This document shows positions 52,588 to 61,643 of a stretch of DNA of 64,000 nt, piece after piece. The position numbers and the translations under genes are program-made. The notes below the pieces were generated by a model, which was given only the letters and a program-made list of their open reading frames with translations, did no database searches and was not told the origin of the DNA. The stretch is from Fodinisporobacter ferrooxydans (GTDB taxonomy: Bacteria; Bacillota; Bacilli; Tumebacillales; MYW30-H2), in NCBI RefSeq assembly GCF_022818495.1, contig NZ_CP089291.1, forward strand, positions 4,357,501 to 4,421,500, given 5' to 3'. Numbering within the stretch: position 1 is the first letter of the stretch; each line of letters opens with the position of its first letter.

Positions 52588-54069
52588 TTACAACTTAATG
52601 CAAATATTGGTTAGTTCGGAAAAGAATTCGAAACTGTGCATGCCGCCTTCACGGCCAATCCCGCTTTGCTTCATACCGCCAAACGGTGTGCGCAGATCAC
52701 GCAAAAACCAGGTGTTCACCCAGACGATTCCGGCTTCGATTTGGCCTGCTACGCGATGCGCCCGGCGCAAATCATTCGTCCAGATCGATGCGCTCAATCC
52801 ATAATGAGTATCATTCGCCTGTGCAATCACTTCTTCCTCCATATCAAAAGGAAGAATTGTCACAACAGGTCCAAATATTTCTTCGCGGACGACTCGACAA
52901 TTTCGATCTAATCCGGTAATAATAGTCGGCTCCAGATAGTATCCTTTCTCCAATCCTGCCGGGCGTTTGCCGCCTGTTTCGATCACTCCGCCTTCTTCAA
53001 TGGCCAATTCCAGATAACGATTGACGCGATGATAATGTTCCTCGCCGATCAGCGCTCCTACTTTTGTTTGCGGATCAAAAGGATCCCCTACGACCAGCTC
53101 TTTTGTTTTGGCAACAAATTTCTCCAGGAATTCCTCATAAATCGGACGTTCGACATAAATGCGGGATCCGCAGAGACATACTTCTCCCTGATTGATAAAA
53201 CTGGACTTGAGAGTTGTTTCAATGACTTCATCGATGTTGGAATCGGCAAAAATGATATTCGGATTTTTTCCGCCCAGTTCATAGGAGAGTCGTTTCAACG
53301 TCTTCGCAGCAGCTTCCATAATGATTTTTCCAGTCACTGTCTCACCGGTAAACGAGATTGCGTTTACATCCGGATGTTCTGTAAGGGCAGAACCGGCAGA
53401 ATTCGGACCAAAGCCATGAACGATGTTGACAACACCGTCCGGAACTCCTGCATCACGACAAATTTCTCCGAGCAGCGTTGCAGTCATAGGCGTGAGTTCT
53501 GCCGGCTTCATCACACAAGTGTTGCCTGCTGCCAGACAAGGCGCCAATTTCCATGTCAACAATAAGAGCGGCAAATTCCATGGGTTGATTAATCCGACCA
53601 CTCCGACAGGACGGCGAACGGAGTAATTGATCGCCACATCATCCGTTTGGTATGCTTCGGTTCCCACCGCTCTCATATAATCCGCAAAAAAATGAAAATT
53701 GTAAGCGGCCCGCGGGATATCCACACTGCCGGTCAGCCAATAGGGCTTCCCTGTATCCAACGATTCCAACGCCGCCAGTTCTTCTTTCCGTTCCAGAATC
53801 AGATCTCCGACTTTTCGCAAAATCCCGGCTCTTTCATGAGCGGTCATTTTCTTCCAAGGTCCCTGCAATGCTCGTCTTGCCGCTGCAACCGCCAAGTCAA
53901 TTTCTTCTTTCCCGCCCTCGGCGACTGTGCCGAGCACTTCTTCGGTGGCAGGATTGATATTTTCGAAAACGTTCCCATTGATGGAATCCATATAGTTTCC
54001 ATTAATGAAATGTAAACTGTCGATTGCTTTTCTTTTTGTCACCGTGATCTCTTGCTGTTCTGTCTGCAT
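52588..54069 (-). CDS. dmpC: 2-hydroxymuconic semialdehyde dehydrogenase
   Basis: This 493-aa aldehyde dehydrogenase has GLINPWNLPLLLLTWKLAP, ELTPMTATLLGEI, SFTGETVTGKIIM, YELGGKNPNIIFAD (Glu) and NQGEVCLCGSRIYV (catalytic Cys), then EIFGPVVTILPF and TPFGGMKQSGIGREGG. It oxidises the ring-cleavage semialdehyde to 2-hydroxymuconate. The ATG at 54069 lies behind GAGGAGGATCC and is better than one 12 codons earlier. It is the first enzyme gene of the operon. No hydrolase gene like dmpD follows it. Confidence 0.9.
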   Translation of the reverse strand: MQTEQQEITVTKRKAIDSLHFINGNYMDSINGNVFENINPATEEVLGTVAEGGKEEIDLAVAAARRALQGPWKKMTAHERAGILRKVGDLILERKEELAALESLDTGKPYWLTGSVDIPRAAYNFHFFADYMRAVGTEAYQTDDVAINYSVRRPVGVVGLINPWNLPLLLLTWKLAPCLAAGNTCVMKPAELTPMTATLLGEICRDAGVPDGVVNIVHGFGPNSAGSALTEHPDVNAISFTGETVTGKIIMEAAAKTLKRLSYELGGKNPNIIFADSNIDEVIETTLKSSFINQGEVCLCGSRIYVERPIYEEFLEKFVAKTKELVVGDPFDPQTKVGALIGEEHYHRVNRYLELAIEEGGVIETGGKRPAGLEKGYYLEPTIITGLDRNCRVVREEIFGPVVTILPFDMEEEVIAQANDTHYGLSASIWTNDLRRAHRVAGQIEAGIVWVNTWFLRDLRTPFGGMKQSGIGREGGMHSFEFFSELTNICIKL

Positions 54070-54396
54070 ATACTGGATCCTCCTCAACTTTTTCCAAATG
54101 TTCATTCCAAAGGGTAACTACCGGAATTTTTATGCAAAAAATCTCTTGCATTCATATTAGATTCCTATCGTTCACTATACAAGACCGTAGTTCTTATATA
54201 TGGAACATAACTGCGGTTTATCTGATTTTTTATTGTCTGATTATTGAGTTTACTGATTTTTGTTTTGTAGATTTGCGAAGCCTAGACTTTGACGAGTCGG
54301 AAAAGACAGGGCGCTTCATGGTTGTCTCCTGGTTGGGTTTGACCATACACCTGATCTTTCAATGTTCAATTTCCGAAAACGTGCCGTACTGCTGTG

Positions 54397-55653
54397 CTAC
54401 TCCATGGAGAGCGCATCTTTGCCGACATGCAATGCCATTACTTTTGCCGGCGCTGTTTCCTTCAGGCCGAACGCTACAAAACCGCTGATCAACGCTCCCG
54501 CAAACGCAATCCACAAAGGTGCCTGCAAACCAAAGGAGTCTGCCGCAAATCCGGCAATCGACGGAGCTATGGTTCCTCCGACAAGCTCTCCGACCAACTG
54601 TGTCATCGCAACGGCGGAAGCTGCATATTTGAAAGGCAAAGACTCGCCGGGGATCACAGCCATAAACAGCGGGAAGCACCCCTGCCCGACCGTCGTCAGG
54701 AAACCCAATAGCATCATCACCGCTACCGAACCATGAATGACCGCAAAACATAGCGGTGACAACGCCGCTATCAGGGAAAAAACGATGAGCGTCGGTTTTC
54801 TGCCGAATTTGTCGGAAATGGCCGGACCCACAAATCCCCATACAAACGATCCAAAGCCGATCGCCGCCATAATCAGCCCCATTTCTTCCGGCTTGAATTT
54901 GTCTACTGTCGTCAAATAAATCGGTGCGAATGTAGTAAATACAAACAGCCACGCCATGAAAAACGCTGAGATAATGGTACAAATCCAGGTATTGCGATTC
55001 CGATAAACGATTGTAAATTCCTTAAAACCGCTTCTTTCATGAACATGACCGTTGTCCGCAGATAGTTTCGGCTCTTTCATGTATTTGAACAAGATGAAAA
55101 ACATGATGATGCCCGGAATCCCGACAAGATAAAACGCACTGTGCCAGGAGTAACGGGTCGCAAAAGCGGTTACAAGAATCGGCGTCAAGGTTGCTCCGAT
55201 CAACCCGATTGAGCTTTGAACAAAACCGAGATTAAATCCGCGCCGTTCGGGAGATGAATCTGCGATCACGCTGGCTTGGGCGATGGGAAGCACAGGACCT
55301 TCCGACAATCCCATCAGTCCGCGAATCAAAACCATAGTAACGAAGGACTTTGTCAACCCGGACAAGAAAGAAAACAAGGAGAATAAAAGCGTAATCGGCA
55401 GCAATACTTTCTTGCGGGAACCGGATATGTCGGAAATGGAACCGAATACCCATCCGGAAATAGCCCAACAGATTGACAACATCGATACAATCAATCCGAT
55501 TTGGCCGTTATTCAGCTTCAGGTCAGGTGCAATAAACGGAAAAAGGAAAACAACGCTTAATCGTTCCATAAATACAAAACCAAAAGTAAAAAACATCATC
55601 AGAACGATTCCGTTTTCATAGCGAAAAAATGAACGTTTTGCATTTGTTTGCAT
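54397..55653 (-). CDS. MFS transporter, probable aromatic-acid importer
   Basis: This 418-aa, 12-TM MFS protein has TFGFVFMERLSVVFLFPFIAP in TM1, ISDISGSRKKVLLP in the first loop and GPAISDKFGRKPTLI in the second half. It precedes the meta-cleavage genes with a 327-bp gap (54070-54396) in which I see no other feature. By position it probably imports the aromatic substrate, though family alone would allow other organic acids. GGGGGAG lies 7 bases before the ATG. Confidence 0.78.
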   Translation of the reverse strand: MQTNAKRSFFRYENGIVLMMFFTFGFVFMERLSVVFLFPFIAPDLKLNNGQIGLIVSMLSICWAISGWVFGSISDISGSRKKVLLPITLLFSLFSFLSGLTKSFVTMVLIRGLMGLSEGPVLPIAQASVIADSSPERRGFNLGFVQSSIGLIGATLTPILVTAFATRYSWHSAFYLVGIPGIIMFFILFKYMKEPKLSADNGHVHERSGFKEFTIVYRNRNTWICTIISAFFMAWLFVFTTFAPIYLTTVDKFKPEEMGLIMAAIGFGSFVWGFVGPAISDKFGRKPTLIVFSLIAALSPLCFAVIHGSVAVMMLLGFLTTVGQGCFPLFMAVIPGESLPFKYAASAVAMTQLVGELVGGTIAPSIAGFAADSFGLQAPLWIAFAGALISGFVAFGLKETAPAKVMALHVGKDALSME

Positions 55654-55842
55654 GAATACTCCCCCTAAACCATTTTTCGATTTGTTTTGACTTGTTTTGG
55701 CTTTTGCGACACATGGAAATGCTGATGGAATGGTGCAAAATTGATCTTTGCCGATCGCATTGATCTTTGCTCACCGCAGCAGCAGGTAAACGCTTTCATA
55801 AATTAAAAACATCACACCTTTGGAAAGCAAGTATTCTTTCAC

Positions 55843-55884
55843 ACCAAATCAGTCATACCAAGTCGATCGTACCAAATCGATGTC
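55843..55884. repeat. Three 14-bp tandem repeats (iteron-like)
   Basis: The units ACCAAATCAGTCAT, ACCAAGTCGATCGT and ACCAAATCGATGTC share ACCAARTC. They lie between the divergent MFS and ilvA genes, about 190 bp before the MFS start. The rest of this 540-bp region (55654-56193) has a twofold TTGATCTTTGC and nothing more that I can assign. Confidence 0.5.
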
Positions 55885-56193
55885 TGTATCATTTCTTGAA
55901 CACCACCTTTCCGATTCAATCGTTCGAATATTCTTTTTGCTTTTGCTGTCATATTACCCCTTTCATGTTGCATATGTAAGTGTACTGTTCTTATATACGC
56001 AACAAATGGGTAAATTTTATAAAATTTGTCTCATCATTCTTCTTGATTTGCAGGATCGGAGTATGATTTGGCTTCTCTAAGTGTCCAACCCTCATACAAA
56101 ATCGAACTACTATGTTATGATAGAATTGTGAATCGGAAGCAAACGTATTGCGCCAAGATCGTAGTTTTTCTCATTAAATCAGGTATAGCAGTC

Positions 56194-57462
56194 ATGGAGG
56201 AATATAAGATTCTGATGAATAAAGTAAGTATGGAAGATATTATCGTAGCCAATCATGTACTAAAAGATGTGATTCGTCGAACCCCATTGCAAAAGAATAG
56301 TATTTTATCTGACCGTTATCATTGCAACGTGTATTTGAAACGGGAAGACCTTCAGGTTGTTCGTTCTTTTAAAATTAGAGGAGCTTATCATTTGATCCGC
56401 AATTTATCTGAAGAACAATGGAAAACCGGCGTAGTATGCGCCAGTGCGGGAAACCATGCACAAGGCGTCGCGTTTTCTTGTAATTTCCTGAAAATAAACG
56501 GAAAAATTTTTATGCCGTCTACAACCCCAAGGCAGAAAATCTCACAAGTGAAACTATTTGGCGGGCCCTATGTAGAAGTGATTCTGACAGGCGATACGTT
56601 TGATGATTCGTTTCATGAAGCGATGAAATATTGTACGGAACATCAAATGGTATTCGTCCACCCGTTTGACGATCCTGCCGTGATTGCAGGTCAAGGAACT
56701 GTGGGAATGGAAATCATGAACGAAATGGAAGAACCTGTCGATTTCGTATTTGGAAGTATTGGCGGGGGCGGTCTCATGTCTGGGGTCGGCACATACATTA
56801 AAGGAATCAGTCCTTCGACCCGGATCATCGGCGTCGAACCACAGGGAGCTCCGTCGATGCGGACATCTCTCGAAAAAAATGATGTCATTTCCCTGCCTGA
56901 TATTGACAAATTTGTTGACGGAGCCGCCGTAAAACAGGTGGGACAGCTCACAATGGAAATATGCAAAAAGGTGGTTGACGATATCATCCTGGTCCCGGAA
57001 GGAAAAGTTTGCTCGACAATTCTTGAACTTTATAATGAAAATGCGATCGTTGCGGAACCGGCGGGAGCACTTCCGATTGCCGCACTCGACTTTTATCAGG
57101 ATCAAATCAAAGGCAAAACCGTCGTTTGTATAATCAGCGGCGGCAATAACGATATTGACAGAATGCAGGAAATCAAGGAACGATCCTTAATCTATGAAGG
57201 ACTCAAACATTATTTTGTCGTGAATTTCCCGCAGCGGGCCGGAGCCTTACGGGAATTTTTGGATCATGTACTGGGAGAAAATGACGACATCACCCGTTTT
57301 GAGTATACGAAAAAGAACAACAAGGATAACGGGCCGGCCCTTGTCGGAATCGAACTCAAGAATAAAGATGATTACCAGCCGTTAATCGATCGAATGAATG
57401 CAAACGGGGTGCAATACATGGAAATTAATCATGATCCGTATCTGTTTCATCTCTTGATTTAA
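56194..57462 (+). CDS. ilvA: Threonine ammonia-lyase (threonine dehydratase, biosynthetic)
   Basis: This 422-aa PLP enzyme makes 2-oxobutanoate from threonine for isoleucine synthesis. It has VYLKREDLQVVRSFKIRGAY (PLP lysine), VCASAGNHAQGVAFS, FGSIGGGGLMSGVGTY and AEPAGALPIAALDF, and a C-terminal ACT-like domain (HYFVVNFPQRAGALREFLDH), here the shorter Bacillus-type. It matches Bacillus subtilis IlvA closely in order. The start is uncertain: ATG at 56194 with a weak site, or 56215 with GGAGG 13 bases upstream. No T-box leader is visible before it. Confidence 0.92.
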   Translation: MEEYKILMNKVSMEDIIVANHVLKDVIRRTPLQKNSILSDRYHCNVYLKREDLQVVRSFKIRGAYHLIRNLSEEQWKTGVVCASAGNHAQGVAFSCNFLKINGKIFMPSTTPRQKISQVKLFGGPYVEVILTGDTFDDSFHEAMKYCTEHQMVFVHPFDDPAVIAGQGTVGMEIMNEMEEPVDFVFGSIGGGGLMSGVGTYIKGISPSTRIIGVEPQGAPSMRTSLEKNDVISLPDIDKFVDGAAVKQVGQLTMEICKKVVDDIILVPEGKVCSTILELYNENAIVAEPAGALPIAALDFYQDQIKGKTVVCIISGGNNDIDRMQEIKERSLIYEGLKHYFVVNFPQRAGALREFLDHVLGENDDITRFEYTKKNNKDNGPALVGIELKNKDDYQPLIDRMNANGVQYMEINHDPYLFHLLI

Positions 57463-57505
57463 AAACCGGAAAATGGTTGTGTGCAGCAAAAAAAGTTGTA
57501 TTCAG

Positions 57506-57543
57506 CAAAAAAGGCATGCCAAACGGCATGCCATACCTTTTTT
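57506..57543 (+). terminator. Terminator of ilvA
   Basis: AAAAAGGCATGCC / GGCATGCC hairpin followed by CTTTTTT. It lies between convergent ilvA and the phzF-like gene. Confidence 0.8.
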
Positions 57544-57582
57544 CTGCCAAGCATTCATTTTTTTCCACCAAACATTCACTTT

Positions 57583-58368
57583 TTATATCAAGCATTCACA
57601 CTTGATAACGGTAACCGCTTGTCCTGCCATAAGAACCCTGTCTTCATTCAACTGAATTTTCAGTATGCCTCCGCGTTTCGAAGCTTGATACGCATAAAAC
57701 TCATTTTTCTGCAACTTTTTGCTCCAATAGGGTGCGAGACAACAGTGAGCCGAGCCGGTGACAGGATCTTCATTGACTCCTACTGCCGGAAAAAAACACC
57801 TGGAAATAAAGTCGAATTCATCCGATTTGCTTGTTACGAGTACCCCTCTTGTTTGGATCTTTTCCAACAAAGAAAAATTAGGATTCAGATTTTTGAGCAT
57901 GTCTTCGGATTCTATTTCAATTAAATAATCGAATCGATTTCGTCCCACGTAAATGGGATTTATCTGTAAAGCATCGATTAATTCCGCAGGATACCCGCAC
58001 TCGGCTGCAGGTTCCGCAGGGAAATTGAGTTGAATCCATGCGCCATCCTTTTTCGCCGTCAAACGGCCGCTCTTTGTATAAAAATTCGCTTGCCCGTCGA
58101 TTGGCAACACTTTCATTTCCCACAAAATATGAGCGCTCGCCAATGTTGCATGGCCACACAATTCAACCTCGGTGTTTGGCGTAAACCACCTCAGTGAATA
58201 ACCATCTTGATGCGGAAACAAAAACGCTGTTTCAGAAAGATTCATTTCTGCGGCGATGTTTTGCATTTGAACATCATCAAGCGGGTCAGGCGTTAAACAG
58301 ACAGCGGCCGGATTTCCTTTGAATGCTTTATCAGTGAAAGCATCAATCACATATATCGGCAGAGCCAT
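57583..58368 (-). CDS. PhzF family isomerase
   Basis: This 261-aa diaminopimelate-epimerase-fold protein has the PhzF pattern YVIDAFTDKAFKGNPAAVCL at the N-terminus with the acidic catalytic residue later in MNLSETAFL, LRWFTPNTEVELCGHATLASAHIL and GVNEDPVTGSAHCCLAPYW near the C-terminus. Outside phenazine clusters the substrates of these isomerases are unknown, and no phenazine gene is near. GGGAGGGG 6 bases before the ATG at 58368 fixes the start, nine codons inside the longest frame. Confidence 0.88.
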   Translation of the reverse strand: MALPIYVIDAFTDKAFKGNPAAVCLTPDPLDDVQMQNIAAEMNLSETAFLFPHQDGYSLRWFTPNTEVELCGHATLASAHILWEMKVLPIDGQANFYTKSGRLTAKKDGAWIQLNFPAEPAAECGYPAELIDALQINPIYVGRNRFDYLIEIESEDMLKNLNPNFSLLEKIQTRGVLVTSKSDEFDFISRCFFPAVGVNEDPVTGSAHCCLAPYWSKKLQKNEFYAYQASKRGGILKIQLNEDRVLMAGQAVTVIKCECLI

Positions 58369-58502
58369 GAATTCCCCTCCCAATTCCTCTTCCATACTTT
58401 TGGTATCATGGTTTCAAATACCGTTGCAAATGGAACATTCTTGCCGATTTGGCGGAGAATGCAGTTTTCTCAACTTAATTTTCTTAACTTCATTTTCTCC
58501 AC

Positions 58503-59003
58503 TTAATGGCTCAGTCCCGCACTTTGCTTTCCGGTAACGGTTTCAAGTTCAACGACATATAAGTTGATTTTTCCGATCGCCGGATATCCTTGTTGTTCGA
58601 ATTTCCAATTCGGGTCTCCGTACTTTTCCCATAGCCGGTCAAAAAACCATACTTTCTGAACCTCTTCTTCAATTTGCGAAATTTTCCCGTAAGCGATGAC
58701 ACTGGTATATACCAGGGCAGATTGACACGCGTATCGCTTTCCTGGGTGTACATCTCCCATTTCGCATATTTCGATGCAAACACGTGCATTCTCTTTTATA
58801 TTCTGTTGGAAATGGCTTTCTCTGAGATTCCCGGTATGAAGATAGAGCTTGGTTCCTTCTTCGTAAATATATACTAACGGAATCACGTAGGGGTATCCGT
58901 CTTCACCGACCGTCGCGACATGCGCGATTTTTCCTTTTTTCAAAAACGATAGCACATCTTCCTTTGCCATTTCACGTGCGGCATTGTGAATAATTCCTCT
59001 CAT
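58503..59003 (-). CDS. Pyridoxamine 5'-phosphate oxidase family flavoprotein (NimA-like)
   Basis: This 166-aa split-barrel FMN protein has LKKGKIAHVATVGEDGYPYVIPLVYIYEEGTKLYLHTG and VCIEICEMGD, typical of the PNPOx-like family that includes NimA nitroimidazole reductases and F420/heme-binding relatives. The true cofactor and substrate cannot be told. It begins with ATG at 59003 after GGTAACGGGTTAAAATG, a weak site. It is on the minus strand behind the MreB-like gene, with its own terminator between. Confidence 0.8.
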   Translation of the reverse strand: MRGIIHNAAREMAKEDVLSFLKKGKIAHVATVGEDGYPYVIPLVYIYEEGTKLYLHTGNLRESHFQQNIKENARVCIEICEMGDVHPGKRYACQSALVYTSVIAYGKISQIEEEVQKVWFFDRLWEKYGDPNWKFEQQGYPAIGKINLYVVELETVTGKQSAGLSH

Positions 59004-59155
59004 TTTAACCCGTTACCTCCATTTACCTTCATTTTATTTGTTCCTATCCATTATCCACCCGTTAGGTATTTCATGCAAAGAAAAATTCTATTACACCTGG
59101 TATTCCATTCCATTTTAAACCAAACGATGCATTTTGACATATCAAAACCAAAATA

Positions 59156-59182
59156 AAAAGCCTTTCCGGAGAAAGACTTTCG
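59156..59182 (-). terminator. Terminator of the MreB-like gene
   Basis: On the minus strand AAGTCTTTC / GAAAGGCTT arms are followed by TTTATTTT. Confidence 0.6.
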
Positions 59183-59187
59183 TATTA

Positions 59188-60189
59188 TCATGACTCTTGA
59201 TAGTTGCGCTTCAACCGTTTCCATGGAAGCTTGCCTGATTGCTTCGCCAAATCCGTCTGCAACAGTCCGCGAATGATACACGTATCCGGCTCATCGGCAA
59301 CGATCACCGGAATTTCCGTAGTTTTCAATATCATGGTTTGCAGATCGGTTGCTTTTGCACCGCCACCGACAAGGATCATTCCATGATCCAGTATATCTCC
59401 GACCAGTTCAGGCGGGGCAGCTTCCAACGAATGAAGGATCAGTGTGTGAATGGATTCATAATAGCGGTTAAAGAGCTCTTCAACCACACTGCGCGGGATG
59501 TTTAACGAATCAGGCAAACCAGTAGTTAAACTTCTTCCTCGCACCTCAAACTCCCGTGCATCTTTGTCTTCGCCATACATATGCTTTAATCTTTCAGCGG
59601 AACGTTGCCCAATCAGAAATTGGAACTGTTTTCTGGCCGTTTCAACCAGACCTTCATCAATGGAACGACTGCCTGTCCGCACCGATTTGCTTTGCACGAT
59701 GCCGCCCATTGATAATAACGATACTTCCGTTACTCCAGCTCCTAAATTTACAATCAAATAGCCTCTCGATGTATCCATTGGCAAACCAGCCCCAATCGCT
59801 GCGGCAATCGATGAATCAAACAATTCCACATGATTGGCTCCTGCCATTGCGCCTGCATCTTGTAAAGCTCTCTTTTCAATTTGTGTCATTTGCGAAGGAA
59901 TCGAAAGCGTGAGCGAAAACTTTTTGCCGAATGTTCGGCTGCGAAAGGTTGAAACCGCATGTTTCACGACTTCCCTGGCCGCTTCCATATCCTTAATGAT
60001 TCCTCCAACAACCGGAAACCCTACCTGAATCGAATGCGGATTTCTGCCCAACATCTGTTCCGCTTGATTCCCTACAATAAATTGCCCGGACTGATCACGG
60101 GCGACTACACTTGATTCGTTGATAAACTCCTTTTGTCCAGACATCCCGGCACGAAACTCACATGTACCTAAGTCCATTACAATTCTCAT
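59188..60189 (-). CDS. MreB-like bacterial actin, divergent
   Basis: This 333-aa protein has the actin/HSP70 ATPase fold of MreB: phosphate-1 DLGTCEFRAGM, connect-1 region LFDSSIAAAIGAGLPMDTS, phosphate-2 VNLGAGVTEVSLLSMGGIV, MreB-type VRTGSRSIDEGL and IGQRSAERLKHMYG, and adenosine motif ILVGGGAKATDLQTMI. Several canonical Gly/Thr residues differ (DLGTCEF for DLGTANT, NLGAGVT for DIGGGTT), so it is a paralogue of MreB, Mbl or MreBH rather than an ordinary MreB. It is not next to mreC or mreD and stands behind a ydaO riboswitch. It most likely shapes or remodels the cell wall. Confidence 0.82.
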   Translation of the reverse strand: MRIVMDLGTCEFRAGMSGQKEFINESSVVARDQSGQFIVGNQAEQMLGRNPHSIQVGFPVVGGIIKDMEAAREVVKHAVSTFRSRTFGKKFSLTLSIPSQMTQIEKRALQDAGAMAGANHVELFDSSIAAAIGAGLPMDTSRGYLIVNLGAGVTEVSLLSMGGIVQSKSVRTGSRSIDEGLVETARKQFQFLIGQRSAERLKHMYGEDKDAREFEVRGRSLTTGLPDSLNIPRSVVEELFNRYYESIHTLILHSLEAAPPELVGDILDHGMILVGGGAKATDLQTMILKTTEIPVIVADEPDTCIIRGLLQTDLAKQSGKLPWKRLKRNYQES

Positions 60190-60342
60190 CTATGTCCCAC
60201 CATTCTTAGCATCACGAATCTCAAAAAGGAAGACGTGTACTATGCGTCTACATGTGCTTCATCGGTTGTGGGCCGAATAGAGGACATACGAACCTTTCAA
60301 TCGAGCACAAAACTTCGTATTCAATTCACTTCATCCTTTCTT

Positions 60343-60450
60343 GACGCCTACGAGGTTAGTTGACGGATTCGGGTAGAAAGGTAACCCTGGACAAATGTCC
60401 TTCACCCCATAAAAAAATCCCCCGCCCGATGTGAATCGACTCGGCGTTTC
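60343..60450 (-). ncRNA. ydaO-yuaA class c-di-AMP riboswitch
   Basis: Read on the minus strand, the leader of the MreB-like gene has the ydaO consensus: AACGCCGAGTCGATT at the 5' side, GGGCGGGGGATTTTTTTATG and GGGGTGAAGGAC, then GGGTTACCTTTCTACCCGAA, TCCGTCAACTAACCTCG and the closing TAGGCGT. The aptamer binds two c-di-AMP molecules and usually turns the gene off. Between it and the ATG are about 150 bases with possible hairpins (TACGAA/TTCGTA and AGACG/CGTCT before TCCTTTTTG). Confidence 0.9.
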
Positions 60451-60655
60451 TTAAATATTTGCAATACAGTTTATAGATTTCGTTTACGAATCTAGTTTTT
60501 TGTAGGTCAAAACAAGTAGATTTTGGAGGCATGCGGGAATCAACGAAAGCATTTGCTTCATTGTTTCTGACTGTTCCTCATGTGACTTGAATTTTCAAAG
60601 ATTCTTATTTAAAATAATTATAAAGTTATAATCATTCAAAGGAGTGAACGTACAT

Positions 60656-61219
60656 ATGTATGATATTGCCATCATTGGTGCTGGGCCTGCGGGTTTAAGT
60701 GCAGGACTCTTTGCTGCAAAAGCAGGTAAAAAAACATTGGTTATCGATCACGACAAGAGCGTAACGAAACGGGCTTGGATTGAAAATCATTTTGGAGTGT
60801 TGGAGATTTCAGGACCCGATCTTTTGGAAGTAGGGAAAAAACAAGCAACGAAATTTGGTGCAGAATTGATTGAGGATGCTGTACTAAACCTCGCAAAAAC
60901 AACGACGGGATTCAAAGTTGAAACAGAAAAGCAAATCTATGAAGCGAAACATGTCGTTTTGGCAACAGGATTTTTAACGGATTTGGCAGAAAAAATAGGG
61001 ATTAAAACAAAACCGGGAACCGAGCCGCGAGTCAAAACAATCATCGATGTAGATGTCAATGGCAAGAGTAGTGTAGATGGAATTTGGGCGGCAGGAACTG
61101 TGGCGGGCGTGAGTGTACATACCATCATCACAGCGGGTGACGGTGCCAAGGTAGCGATCAACATCATTTCTGAACTAAACGGCGAACGCTATGTAGACCA
61201 CGACGTACTCAAAGCATAA
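60656..61219 (+). CDS. Short FAD-dependent oxidoreductase (TrxB-like N-terminal fold)
   Basis: This 187-aa protein has DIAIIGAGPAGLSAGLFAAKAGK (FAD binding) and the distal FAD motif in SSVDGIWAAGTVAGVS, with HTIITAGDGAKVAINI at the end. It lacks the whole central NADPH domain of thioredoxin reductase, including CxxC; it has no cysteine. Such short proteins exist as a stable group in Bacilli, so it is not taken as a pseudogene. A redox role on an unknown partner is inferred. AAAGGAG precedes the ATG at 60656; the GTG at 60644 overlaps that site. Confidence 0.78.
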   Translation: MYDIAIIGAGPAGLSAGLFAAKAGKKTLVIDHDKSVTKRAWIENHFGVLEISGPDLLEVGKKQATKFGAELIEDAVLNLAKTTTGFKVETEKQIYEAKHVVLATGFLTDLAEKIGIKTKPGTEPRVKTIIDVDVNGKSSVDGIWAAGTVAGVSVHTIITAGDGAKVAINIISELNGERYVDHDVLKA

Positions 61220-61243
61220 ATCGGTTTACTCGTTCATTCATTG

Positions 61244-61290
61244 AAAAGGGGTTGCAATTGGCTTATTTCCGCCGTTTGCAGCCCTTTTTT
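61244..61290 (+). terminator. Terminator of the FAD oxidoreductase gene
   Basis: AAAAGGGGTTGCAA pairs with TTTGCAGCCCTTTTTT around a 17-base loop. The next 140 bases hold nothing that I can assign. Confidence 0.7.
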
Positions 61291-61430
61291 CAAATGAAAG
61301 ATGGAGTATCACGAAAGGAACGGCCCAAATGGCAAATCGGGCGAATCCAGTCACAAATATTCGAAGTGAACTTCCATCCACTTTGATAACAACAGATACC
61401 AGACAGGTTGTCTGTGTCTTATTCTTTTTG

Positions 61431-61639
61431 TCAAATGATATTAAGAGTCATTTTTCTTGTGGATTTGGGAAACGCTTCATCCAGTTTTTTTACGTCATCT
61501 TCTGATAATTGAATGATTCCCGCCGCAGCATTTTCCAATACGTGCTGTTCCGTCGATGCTTTCGGTATCGCGATGACATTTCCATCTCGAATGCACCATT
61601 CCGATTGCTCCTGATGAGTTTGATTCGCCGCTTTATTTC
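61431..61639 (-). pseudogene. Aldo-keto reductase C-terminal remnant
   Basis: The minus-strand frame ending at TGA 61433 encodes WCIRDGNVIAIPKASTEQHV, then LENAAAGIIQLSEDDVKKLD and EAFPKSTRKM, the classic AKR C-terminus with the NADPH-binding IPKAS. Upstream the match dissolves within 15 codons (NQTHQEQSE stands where QIAL is expected), and the nitronate monooxygenase gene begins its stop at 61644. So about three quarters of a 280-aa enzyme was deleted. Confidence 0.75.
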
Positions 61640-61643
61640 GTAT

